Source of the DNA: JAZLDV01 sp045614925
GTDB taxonomy: Bacteria > Bacillota_I > Bacilli_A > Erysipelotrichales > Coprobacillaceae
Direction of reading: 5' to 3'
NCBI GenBank assembly: GCA_045614925.1
Contig: JAZLDV010000009.1
Span: 1-19,074, forward strand
DNA length: 19,074 bases
Position 1 is the stretch's first letter. The number at the start of each line of letters is the position of its first letter. Of this stretch, positions 1 to 6,388 are shown piece by piece. The position numbers were made by a program, and so were the translations under genes. Below the pieces are notes generated by a model. The model was not told where the DNA came from, searched no databases, and saw only the letters and a program-made list of their open reading frames with translations.

Positions 1-38
1 TCAAGGTGTTTTTATTTTATTTATTTGATGTCGATTTA

Positions 39-47
39 TGTTATAAT
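39..47 (+). promoter_or_regulatory. Extended -10 promoter of the opening gene pair
   Basis: TG-T-TATAAT (TATAAT at 42-47) is a perfect extended -10 element. No good -35 box lies 16-18 bases upstream, which extended -10 promoters tolerate. Transcription would start near 54, at the edge of the AAAAGGAGGGG ribosome binding site (51-61), giving a leader of only about 14 nt before the ATG at 68. Confidence 0.6.
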
Positions 48-67
48 TTTAAAAGGAGGGGATTTTT

Positions 68-1150
68 ATGCTTAGTTATTGTACACATTTAAATGTGAAT
101 AGTGTGTTAGATAGAGAAAGTGTTATTCATATGTTTATAAGTTGGATTCAGGATGGATGGAATCATATGGATAATCTTGAATATGATGGATCTTTTAGTT
201 TTGAATATAGTGTTGGATTAAAGACATTAAAAATAGAAGATTTTGATGAACAGGGGATTTTAGGACTTCAATTTATTACAAGTGAGAATAATAGAAAGAT
301 GACTTTTATTGTTGAAGTGATGTTTGATTATATTAATGAATATATAGATCTTAATTTCTATAATGAATTAGATGATGAATCTGTTTATCATGGAATTAAA
401 GGTATCCCTAATATATTTAATACAATTTTAGAAAGTGAATATGTATTAGAAGATAATAGTATGAAGATTAGCGATAAGCCACATTATATGTCTAGAAATG
501 AATATGATGATATGCTTAAACGTAGTTATAATTTACCTGTAGTTGTGTTAAATAAAAATTCTAAGATAAATCAGTTATGTGTAGTTAATCCTAATAAATT
601 AGCAAATAAGTTATATGGAATTGCGCATGTTGTAGTAATCAATAAAGCAGGAGAATCACAGTTAGAAATTTTATATCCAAATACATATAAAGAAAAGATT
701 CAAAAAGATAATGAAGCTAAAATGTTAGCAATTTGTTTTAGTGATATTATGGAATATCATTTAAGAGTGAATAATGAGTATTTAAAATATGATGATTTAG
801 TGAATATTAAATTACAAGATCAGCATCATATGAATGAAAAAGATTCTAAAGAAACTTTATCACTGTATAAAGATGAAATTTATATTTATGAAGAAGAATT
901 GAAAATGCTAGAAGAAGAATATAAACAATTAAATGAAGAAATGATTCTTTTAAATGATAAACAAAAATTTTTAAATAAGAAAAAAGAAGAAAGCAGTAAA
1001 GAAGCAATACTATTTACTACAAAAACAGACTATGAAGAAGATAAACAAGTTCTATATAAATTATTAAAAACAAAATATAATAACTATCTTCCCAAAACAC
1101 CATTTAGAAAAATACCAGTATTAAAATCTATTTTAGGGAGTCAGGAATAA
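68..1150 (+). CDS. Unrecognised coiled-coil protein, first of a related tandem pair
   Basis: 360 residues, no family recognised. Residues 1-150 alternate predicted strands and acidic loops. Around 156-205 there is a hydrophobic strand LPVVVLN (156-162), then LANKLYGIAHVVV (178-190), then ILYPN (201-205). Residues about 265-312 are rich in Glu, Lys and Leu in heptad-like spacing and predict a coiled coil; a basic tail (331-350) follows. There is no signal peptide or membrane segment, so it is probably cytosolic. The start is fixed by a very strong SD (51-61). The stop TAA shares its last A with the ATG of the next gene, so the two are translationally coupled. The same strand / LA..L.G.AHVVV / LYPN / coiled-coil order recurs in the next protein, suggesting they are diverged relatives (inference). 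The layout loosely resembles coiled-coil accessory proteins I associate with bacterial defence loci, but no catalytic motif is visible and I do not assign a function. Confidence 0.85.
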   Translation: MLSYCTHLNVNSVLDRESVIHMFISWIQDGWNHMDNLEYDGSFSFEYSVGLKTLKIEDFDEQGILGLQFITSENNRKMTFIVEVMFDYINEYIDLNFYNELDDESVYHGIKGIPNIFNTILESEYVLEDNSMKISDKPHYMSRNEYDDMLKRSYNLPVVVLNKNSKINQLCVVNPNKLANKLYGIAHVVVINKAGESQLEILYPNTYKEKIQKDNEAKMLAICFSDIMEYHLRVNNEYLKYDDLVNIKLQDQHHMNEKDSKETLSLYKDEIYIYEEELKMLEEEYKQLNEEMILLNDKQKFLNKKKEESSKEAILFTTKTDYEEDKQVLYKLLKTKYNNYLPKTPFRKIPVLKSILGSQE

Positions 1151-2433
1151 TGAAATATATAAATATAAAAATAAAAATAAATATTACTGATAAAAAAGAA
1201 TTTCATCATATAGTTGAATCATTTCATGATTTAACTATTCCTTACGATGATTTTGTTCATAAGTATGATTTTGGTTTTATGATTAAAGATGAAAATGTAG
1301 TGGGATATCATATAGAAGATAATACTGGTGTTTATGATTATATATATAATGAAGAAGAGTGTAGTGTTTATATAAGTGTAGATAGTAAATTTAAATATGG
1401 ATATAAGAGTTTGTATAAATATTTAGTAGATAAAGGGTATTATGATGAAAATTCCATTTTTGATTTGAACTATTGTCCTTTAAATAAAGATGATTATGCA
1501 TTGTTGAAGGATATGGAAGTGAATAGACCACTTATTTATTTAAGTGATCCTTATCCACATGATAATTTTATGCATAAATTAAAAGAAGAATTAGGTGAGT
1601 TGGCTTATATTATTTATGGAGATAAGTCTTTTGAAGAATTATTGTTCAATGATATTAAACTAAAAGGTAATTGTATACTATATCCAAATGGAGATAGTCA
1701 TAAGATTTCCCGTTTATCAAAAGAAAGTATTGATGCATTTATAGAACGTATAGTTTATAAATTATCTTCATATACATCTAAACGTGTTTTTGCTTATCCT
1801 TATAAGATGAATCAGCTTTATCAGAAAGTTATGTATAAAATGATTTGTCATGAACGTGAATCAGGATCTGCTAATGAATTAGAACAATATATCATTGATT
1901 TAGAGAAAAAAATTAAAGATTTAAATGAAAAAATAGAAGGTATAAAAACAGATGTTTTTGTAAAAAAATGTAAGTTAGAAGCACTTGAGGAAAGATTGAA
2001 TAGAAAAGATAAGAATCCTATATTGTTTAAAGGTGATATAAAAGAACATTATTATAAGGAACAAAAAGATATAGTATTAACAATTATTGAAGAAGAATTA
2101 AAGAGTGAAGGGGATGAACATATTATAGCTATTTATAAGCAAATATTAAAAGACAATCCTCTTGAAAAAGTTCGTTCTAGAATACCTTCTAATGCTAAAG
2201 ATATGAATAGAGCTGAATTGTTGATGAATATTGAAGCTGCATTAAATAATGATTCTATGCCAAGAGTTATGGAGATGTTAGCTAAAAACTGTGGTTTTGA
2301 AGTTGATAAAAATGGTCATAATATGACATATTTCTTTGGTGATGATCAATGTCCTTTACTTTTTGCTTCATCACCAAGTGATGGGAATTTTGCATGGCAG
2401 ATGCTTCGTATGGCTAAAAAAGTGTGCTTTTAG
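1150..2433 (+). CDS. Unrecognised coiled-coil protein with HicA-like C-terminal domain, second of tandem pair
   Basis: 427 residues, function not recognised. The order resembles the upstream protein: variable N-terminus, strand RPLIYLSD (126-133), LKEELGELAYIIYG (144-157), ILYPNG (176-181), a helical stretch, then a coiled coil at about 241-286. It then has a charged helical linker (300-345) and a C-terminal domain at about 352-427 that the first protein lacks. That tail has GF (382-383), GH (389-390), YFFGDD (394-399), SSPSD (407-411) and a final basic helix. This pattern recalls the small HicA/dsRBD-like fold, in which G-H is followed by strands and a T/S-P-S-D turn, so nucleic-acid binding is possible (inference). 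The ATG overlaps the upstream stop by one base (TAATG). No clear terminator follows; the gap to alanine dehydrogenase is AT-rich with that gene's own promoter. Confidence 0.85.
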   Translation: MKYINIKIKINITDKKEFHHIVESFHDLTIPYDDFVHKYDFGFMIKDENVVGYHIEDNTGVYDYIYNEEECSVYISVDSKFKYGYKSLYKYLVDKGYYDENSIFDLNYCPLNKDDYALLKDMEVNRPLIYLSDPYPHDNFMHKLKEELGELAYIIYGDKSFEELLFNDIKLKGNCILYPNGDSHKISRLSKESIDAFIERIVYKLSSYTSKRVFAYPYKMNQLYQKVMYKMICHERESGSANELEQYIIDLEKKIKDLNEKIEGIKTDVFVKKCKLEALEERLNRKDKNPILFKGDIKEHYYKEQKDIVLTIIEEELKSEGDEHIIAIYKQILKDNPLEKVRSRIPSNAKDMNRAELLMNIEAALNNDSMPRVMEMLAKNCGFEVDKNGHNMTYFFGDDQCPLLFASSPSDGNFAWQMLRMAKKVCF

Positions 2434-2506
2434 TTGTCGAATTTTAGGTTATTTCTAATTAAATATATAAAATTAATAAAAATACGATTATTTTACATAA
2501 AAAAGA

Positions 2507-2535
2507 TTGATAGTGAATAAAAATTATAGTATATT
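2507..2535 (+). promoter_or_regulatory. Promoter of alanine dehydrogenase gene
   Basis: TTGATA (2507-2512), a 17-base spacer and TATATT (2530-2535) make a near-consensus housekeeping promoter, with A/T-rich sequence upstream that could act as an UP element. The expected start near 2542 gives a leader of about 27 nt containing the SD GAGAGGG (2556-2562). Confidence 0.75.
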
Positions 2536-2568
2536 TTATTTATTCTTTGTAAAAAGAGAGGGTTATAT

Positions 2569-3681
2569 ATGAAAATTGGAACAACGAAAGAATTGAAAAA
2601 TCATGAATATAGAGTGGGGTTAACTCCAGATAATGTTTTAACTTATGTCAATGATGGGCATAGTGTATATGTAGAAACACATGCAGGTGAAGGTGCAGGT
2701 TTTAGTGATGATATGTATAAAGCGGCAGGTGCAATTATTTTAGAAACTGCTAAAGAAGTGTTTGATACTGTAGATATGCTTGTTAAAGTAAAAGAACCAG
2801 AAGAGTGTGAATGTGAAATGTTAAGAGAAGGACAAATCTTATACACATATTTACATTTAGCGCCTAATCCAAAGTTAACTGAATCGTTAATGAAAAAAGG
2901 TGTAAAAGCTGTAGCTTATGAAACGATTACTGATGAGCATGGAAATTTACCATGTTTACGTCCTATGAGTCAGATTGCGGGAAGATTAAGTATTCAAGAA
3001 GGTGCGAAATACTTAGAAAAAAGCTTTGGTGGTAGAGGTGTTTTATTAGGTGGTGTACCAGGTGTAGAACGTGGTAAGATTGTGATTATTGGTGGAGGTA
3101 TTGCAGGAACTTATGCTGCAAAAGCAGCAGTAGGGATTGATGCACAAGTAACTTTATTAGATATTGATTTAAATCGTTTATCTTATTTAGAAGATATTTT
3201 TGGAGCGTCAGTAACAACTTTATATAGTACTGAAGCAAATATTACAAAATGCTTAAAAGAAGCAGATTTAGTTATTGGTTCTGTATTAATTCCTGGTGGA
3301 AGAACACCAAAATTAGTAAGAAAAGAACATTTAAAATTAATGAAACCTGGGGCTGTAATTGTTGATATTGCGATTGACCAAGGTGGATGTTGTGAAACTT
3401 CAAGAGTAACAACACATGCAAATCCTGTTTATATTGAAGATGAAGTTGTACATTATTGTGTAGGAAATATGCCTGGTGCAGTTCCTCATACGTCAACAAT
3501 TGCTTTATCTAATGCAACTTTAAAATATGGAAGAATGATTGCGAAATATGGTTTAGAAAAAGCAGTGAAAAAAGATAAAGGATTAGCAGAAGGTGTAAAT
3601 ATTTATGCACATAAATGTGTAAATCAGAATGTTGCTGAAAGTTTAGATTTAGAATATACAGATTTAAATGAATTAATTTAA
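2569..3681 (+). CDS. ald: Alanine dehydrogenase
   Basis: 370 residues, the usual full length. The family catalyses reversible NAD-dependent oxidative deamination of L-alanine to pyruvate and ammonia, as a soluble cytosolic enzyme. Residues known to be important in the family are all present: Arg15 and Lys75 for substrate binding, catalytic His96, the Rossmann motif GGGIAG (175-180), the acidic residue Asp198 after the second strand for the NAD ribose, catalytic Asp270 in DIAIDQGG, and NMPGAVP (300-306). The gene has its own promoter (2507-2535), an SD 6 bases before the ATG, and a strong terminator immediately after the stop, so it is monocistronic. It is likely used in amino-acid catabolism, or in alanine formation to recycle NADH during fermentation; direction cannot be told from sequence. 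Confidence 0.97.
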   Translation: MKIGTTKELKNHEYRVGLTPDNVLTYVNDGHSVYVETHAGEGAGFSDDMYKAAGAIILETAKEVFDTVDMLVKVKEPEECECEMLREGQILYTYLHLAPNPKLTESLMKKGVKAVAYETITDEHGNLPCLRPMSQIAGRLSIQEGAKYLEKSFGGRGVLLGGVPGVERGKIVIIGGGIAGTYAAKAAVGIDAQVTLLDIDLNRLSYLEDIFGASVTTLYSTEANITKCLKEADLVIGSVLIPGGRTPKLVRKEHLKLMKPGAVIVDIAIDQGGCCETSRVTTHANPVYIEDEVVHYCVGNMPGAVPHTSTIALSNATLKYGRMIAKYGLEKAVKKDKGLAEGVNIYAHKCVNQNVAESLDLEYTDLNELI

Positions 3682-3688
3682 TAAAAAT

Positions 3689-3722
3689 AACTCTTTAGTT
3701 TATGTGACTAAAGAGTTTTTTT
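3689..3722 (+). terminator. Rho-independent terminator of ald
   Basis: Perfect 11-bp stem AACTCTTTAGT / ACTAAAGAGTT (3689-3699 / 3707-3717) with a 7-nt loop, running into a 7-T tract. It lies 8 bases after the ald stop codon. Confidence 0.9.
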
Positions 3723-3761
3723 ATTTTCTATAAATAAATAGTATAGTGATATGAGTTGTAG

Positions 3762-3767
3762 TATAAT
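3762..3767 (+). promoter_or_regulatory. -10 element before the DUF2500 gene
   Basis: A perfect TATAAT box with no convincing -35. It lies 22 bases before the ATG at 3789, with the SD AAAGGGTGGTG (3773-3783) directly downstream, giving a leader of about 15 nt. Confidence 0.5.
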
Positions 3768-3788
3768 GAAATAAAGGGTGGTGGTTAT

Positions 3789-4183
3789 ATGTTTGATGTC
3801 TATAACAATTCATTTTTTACGTTTTTCCCTTCTATTTTTTTTATAATGTTTGTATCTATATTTGTTTTATTTATAGTTACTTTTTGTTAACTATAGTAAG
3901 AAATACAAAGCAATGGAATAAGAATAATCATTCTCCTAAAATAAGTGTAGAAGCAAGGGTTGTAGCTAAAAGAACTGCAGTAGATTCATATCGTCGTCAC
4001 CATCATGATAGAATGGATTCTTTTTCACATTCGACAAGTTATTATGTGACTTTTGAGTTTGAAAGTAAAGATCGTAGTGAGTTTTTAGTGAGTGGAAATG
4101 ATTATGGGATGTTAGCAGAAGGTGATTTTGGTAAATTAACATTTCAAGGAACTCGTTATCTTGGATTTGAAAGAAAATATTAA
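3789..4183 (+). pseudogene. DUF2500 membrane protein split by a one-base frameshift
   Basis: An SD (AAAGGGTGGTG) and ATG at 3789 open a 33-codon frame beginning MFDVYNNSFF and running into a membrane helix (about residues 14-33). It then stops at TAA 3888-3890. The frame one base earlier continues immediately and encodes the conserved DUF2500 body: KQWNKNNHSP, VVAKRTAV, a His-rich loop, SYYVTFEFESKDRSEF, GMLAEGDFGKLTFQGTRYLGFE. One extra T in the run T3881-T3885 would join the halves into a 131-residue protein with one N-terminal membrane helix, the normal DUF2500 layout. The only start inside the second frame is TTG at 3884 without an SD, and it would yield a protein lacking the anchor. Candidate causes are a true inactivating deletion, a homopolymer sequencing error, length variation of the T run, or -1 slippage on the T tract. 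The body shows no further damage. The molecular function of DUF2500 is unknown. The lipoprotein gene follows 14 bases downstream. Confidence 0.8.
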
Positions 4184-4197
4184 AGCAGGTGATTAGT

Positions 4198-5151
4198 ATG
4201 AAAAAGATAATATTGTTTGGGTTGTGTATTTTTGCTGTAATTGGATGTAGTTCTAAAGGCGAAAATGTAGAAACGTTGAATGTAAAAGAATATCTTCATC
4301 AGGATACTGATAGATTTGAGATTCTTGATGTGGATGATGAATACATGTATTTAAATACATATGAACAAAAATATGGTCTGTTGTATGATAGTAAGAGTAT
4401 ACTTGTTTTAAACCATGATGGAGAACTTGTTAAGAGTTATAATATGGATAAAGAAGAAAGAGTTTTAGATTTTATTATCTTTAATGATATTGCTTATTAT
4501 ATGACTTTAGTTAAGGTTGATAATGAATATGTAATAGAGTTAAATAAGATAATGAATGATAATACAGTATCTTTAAATAAATGGATATTAAAAGATCCTT
4601 ACAATTATCCTACATTCCATCTGACAAATGAAAGAGTATTTTATAGAGTTGATGATTTCTTATATTCATTAGATAGTATTACGCCTGTTATGGATGATGA
4701 AGTTCACTGGTTATTTGGTCTAGAAGAACCACATAAGAAATCTATAGGATATAAAGTATTAAATGAAGAAGGAATGTATGATGTTTATGAATCGAGTAAT
4801 GAAGAAGAACCAATTTTTTCACATCAGTATATTGGTGAATTCTATATAGATGACAATCATATTATATTTAATTCTAGAAATAGTTTTAAATTGTATTCAT
4901 ATGATATGACGACTCAAAAGATTGAATGTATCTGTGATGAAGAAACTGATAGTTTTAAAGTAGGTCATAATTATATTGGTGTAAGTACAGAAAAAGAAAT
5001 TATTATTTATGATAAACAAACTTATAAAGTTGTTTCTACAATTGATAAAAATAAATATAATATTGACCCTATTGAATATATTTATGTTATTGTAGATGAT
5101 TTCTATATTGTATCTAAAGATAATAATGTTGTTAGAATAAAAGTAAAGTAA
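4198..5151 (+). CDS. Putative lipoprotein of unknown function
   Basis: 317 residues. A Lys-Lys-led signal peptide ends in the lipobox VIGC, with lipidated Cys17, so the mature protein should be anchored to the outer face of the membrane. The rest is a series of short beta segments with aromatic and Asp-rich turns (for example DVDDEYMYLNTYEQKYGLLY and LNHDGELVKSYN), suggesting a beta-propeller-like surface domain (inference); no family recognised. ATG 4198 is chosen because it sits 5 bases after the SD AGGTGA (4187-4192); the in-frame GTG at 4189 lies inside that SD. The gene is probably co-transcribed with the frameshifted DUF2500 gene 14 bases upstream. Its stop codon forms part of a terminator hairpin. 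Confidence 0.85.
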   Translation: MKKIILFGLCIFAVIGCSSKGENVETLNVKEYLHQDTDRFEILDVDDEYMYLNTYEQKYGLLYDSKSILVLNHDGELVKSYNMDKEERVLDFIIFNDIAYYMTLVKVDNEYVIELNKIMNDNTVSLNKWILKDPYNYPTFHLTNERVFYRVDDFLYSLDSITPVMDDEVHWLFGLEEPHKKSIGYKVLNEEGMYDVYESSNEEEPIFSHQYIGEFYIDDNHIIFNSRNSFKLYSYDMTTQKIECICDEETDSFKVGHNYIGVSTEKEIIIYDKQTYKVVSTIDKNKYNIDPIEYIYVIVDDFYIVSKDNNVVRIKVK

Positions 5152-5168
5152 TATCACTTTACTTTTTT
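5139..5168 (+). terminator. Terminator overlapping the lipoprotein stop codon
   Basis: Stem AAAAGTAAAGT (5139-5149) pairs with ACTTTACTTTT (5156-5166) across a 6-nt loop, and the T run continues to 5168. The TAA stop (5149-5151) lies at the top of the stem. The stem is AT-rich, so termination strength is moderate. Confidence 0.7.
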
Positions 5169-5170
5169 CA

Positions 5171-5176
5171 TATAAT
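5171..5176 (+). promoter_or_regulatory. -10 element before the flavodoxin-fold reductase
   Basis: A perfect TATAAT immediately follows the preceding terminator's T tract; the -35 region would lie inside the hairpin and shows no consensus. The predicted start near 5183 falls within the SD AAAGGAGGAA (5180-5189), giving an unusually short leader. Confidence 0.5.
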
Positions 5177-5194
5177 ATAAAGGAGGAATAGAAA

Positions 5195-5815
5195 ATGAAA
5201 GTTATACTTATAAACGGAAGTCCACATGCATCAGGATGTACACATAGAGCATTAAAAGAAATAGAGAATGTTTTAAATAGTTATGATATTGAAACAGAAA
5301 TGATTCAGGTAGGTCATTTAGCATTAAGAGGATGTATTGCCTGTGGGAAGTGCAGAGAATTAAAACAATGTGTATTTGATGATGAAGTGAATAGAGTAGC
5401 TAAAAAATTAGAAGAAAGTGATGGTATGGTTGTAGGATCACCAGTATATTATTCAAGTCCTAATGGAACTTTATTATCCTTTTTAGATCGTTTATTTTAC
5501 AGCAGTGCTTTAACTGATAAGAGAATGAAAGTAGGAGCTTCTATTGTGAGTGCCAGACGTGCAGGAACAACAGCGTCTTTTGATGTATTAAATAAATATT
5601 TTAGTATTTCTAATATGCCAATAGTGACAAGTCAATATTGGAATAATGTTCATGGAAATACAGAAGAGCAAGTTGAATGTGATTTAGAAGGTTTACAGAC
5701 TATGAGAACATTAGCTCATAATATGGCTTTTTTGATGAAGTCTATTCAATTAGGTAAGGAAGTTTATGGATTACCTGAAAAAGAAAGAAAAATCGCAACA
5801 AATTATATTCGATAA
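5195..5815 (+). CDS. Flavodoxin-fold NAD(P)H-dependent FMN reductase-like protein
   Basis: 206 residues. The N-terminal strand MKVILINGSP followed by HASGCT (residues 8-16) is the FMN-phosphate loop of the NADPH-dependent FMN reductase / iron-sulfur flavoprotein group. Cys47, Cys50, Cys53 and Cys59 form a C-x2-C-x2-C-x5-C cluster, as in flavoproteins of this group that may hold an iron-sulfur centre or redox-active cysteines. GSPVYYSSP (81-89) is the second flavin-contacting loop. It should be a cytosolic redox enzyme; the physiological acceptor (quinone, ferric chelate or nitro compound) cannot be deduced. The SD AAAGGAGGAA sits 5 bases before the ATG. A strong promoter and a terminator follow the stop codon. 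Confidence 0.88.
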   Translation: MKVILINGSPHASGCTHRALKEIENVLNSYDIETEMIQVGHLALRGCIACGKCRELKQCVFDDEVNRVAKKLEESDGMVVGSPVYYSSPNGTLLSFLDRLFYSSALTDKRMKVGASIVSARRAGTTASFDVLNKYFSISNMPIVTSQYWNNVHGNTEEQVECDLEGLQTMRTLAHNMAFLMKSIQLGKEVYGLPEKERKIATNYIR

Positions 5816-5819
5816 ATTG

Positions 5820-5848
5820 TTGACATTTAAGCAATATCCATGTATAAA
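5820..5848 (+). promoter_or_regulatory. Strong promoter preceding a terminator and the DUF454 gene
   Basis: Perfect -35 TTGACA (5820-5825), 17-base spacer and TATAAA (5843-5848). It begins 4 bases after the reductase stop. The expected start near 5855 lies just before a terminator hairpin (5860-5890), so transcripts towards the DUF454 gene would have to read through it. Confidence 0.7.
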
Positions 5849-5857
5849 TTATATTTA

Positions 5858-5873
5858 GTTAGCAGTGACTAAC
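5858..5873. promoter_or_regulatory. Candidate operator copy 1 (GTTAG-N6-CTAAC)
   Basis: A 16-bp interrupted palindrome GTTAG-CAGTGA-CTAAC at the expected transcription start of the 5820-5848 promoter. An identical half-site pair recurs at 5901-5916. The size and symmetry fit a dimeric repressor such as a TetR-family protein; no such regulator gene is in the window. It overlaps the 5' arm of the terminator stem. Confidence 0.5.
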
Positions 5874-5890
5874 CTGTCACTGCTATTTTT
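5860..5890 (+). terminator. Terminator between the reductase and DUF454 genes
   Basis: A 10-bp perfect stem TAGCAGTGAC / GTCACTGCTA (5860-5869 / 5876-5885) with a 6-nt loop and TTTTT (5886-5890). It can end the reductase transcript and also lies in the leader of any transcript from the 5820 promoter, where it could act as an attenuator (inference). Confidence 0.8.
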
Positions 5891-5900
5891 AAACTAAAGA

Positions 5901-5916
5901 GTTAGTTAATGCTAAC
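5901..5916. promoter_or_regulatory. Candidate operator copy 2 (GTTAG-N6-CTAAC)
   Basis: A 16-bp interrupted palindrome GTTAG-TTAATG-CTAAC just upstream of the DUF454 SD. Its half-sites are identical to copy 1, and the centres are 43 bp apart, about four helical turns, so both would face the same side of the DNA. Confidence 0.5.
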
Positions 5917-5936
5917 TAGAAAGGATGGCTTTGAAT

Positions 5937-6311
5937 ATGAGAAAAATATTTTGGATTATACTTGGATTAGTAGGGTTAGGATTAGGATGTATAGGTGCTG
6001 TTTTGCCTATGGTTCCTACAGTTCCATTCTTGCTGCTTGCTGCAATGAGTTTTGCAAAAGGATCTTATAAGCTTCATGTCTGGTTTATACATACGAATTT
6101 GTATAAAAATAATCTGGAAACGTATGTGAAAGGACAGGGCATGAGTATAAAAACAAAGAGAAAAGTTATGACTATGGTCAGTATTCTAATGTCCTTTGGA
6201 TTTTTTATGATGTTAAAAAAAGAGATTTATATTCCTTGTGTTATATTGTTAGGAGTTTGGCTATTTCATATTGTTTATTTTACATTTATCGTCAAAACTT
6301 ATAATGATTAA
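5937..6311 (+). CDS. DUF454 (YbaN-like) small membrane protein
   Basis: 124 residues from ATG 5937. The N-terminus MRKIFWIILG, then LGLGCIGAVLPMVPTVPFLLLAA and the following SFAKGS, matches the DUF454 / YbaN pattern: a membrane helix, a Pro-rich turn (LP.VPTVPF) and a second helix. Two further hydrophobic segments lie near the C-terminus (about residues 77-90 and 95-117). It should be an integral membrane protein; the family has no established function. ATG 5925 abuts the SD GAAAGG and is too close to use; TTG 5931 is possible, but ATG 5937 gives the family's typical start. Transcription appears regulated by the palindrome pair and terminator in its leader. Confidence 0.88.
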   Translation: MRKIFWIILGLVGLGLGCIGAVLPMVPTVPFLLLAAMSFAKGSYKLHVWFIHTNLYKNNLETYVKGQGMSIKTKRKVMTMVSILMSFGFFMMLKKEIYIPCVILLGVWLFHIVYFTFIVKTYND

Positions 6312-6317
6312 ATGATG

Positions 6318-6340
6318 CCCATGATTATATCATGGGTTTT
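6318..6340 (+). terminator. Terminator of the DUF454 gene
   Basis: 8-bp stem CCCATGAT / ATCATGGG (6318-6325 / 6329-6336) with a 3-nt loop followed by TTTT and a broken T-rich stretch to about 6354. It starts 7 bases after the stop codon. Confidence 0.75.
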
Positions 6341-6355
6341 ATTCTCTTTTTTTTA

Positions 6356-6364
6356 TGTTATAAT
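6356..6364 (+). promoter_or_regulatory. Extended -10 promoter of the DUF2232-gdpP-rplI-dnaB operon
   Basis: TG-T-TATAAT (TATAAT at 6359-6364) is a perfect extended -10. It lies just after the preceding terminator and 24 bases before the ATG at 6389. The predicted leader is about 18 nt. Confidence 0.6.
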
Positions 6365-6388
6365 GATTATGTTTTTAAGGAGGATAAT

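Noticed and set aside
3272..3499. Minus-strand open frame of 75 codons inside alanine dehydrogenase
   Set aside because: It has no SD, a biased Leu/Gln/His-rich composition from reading codons backwards, and lies wholly within a well-supported gene.
4897..5157. Minus-strand open frame rich in Ile and Asn inside the lipoprotein gene
   Set aside because: Low-complexity composition expected from AT-rich antisense sequence; no SD or promoter and it starts inside a terminator hairpin.
6332..6388. Longer N-terminus for the DUF2232 protein starting at ATG 6332
   Set aside because: That ATG lies in the terminator stem of the previous gene and upstream of the TATAAT box; ATG 6389 has a strong SD.
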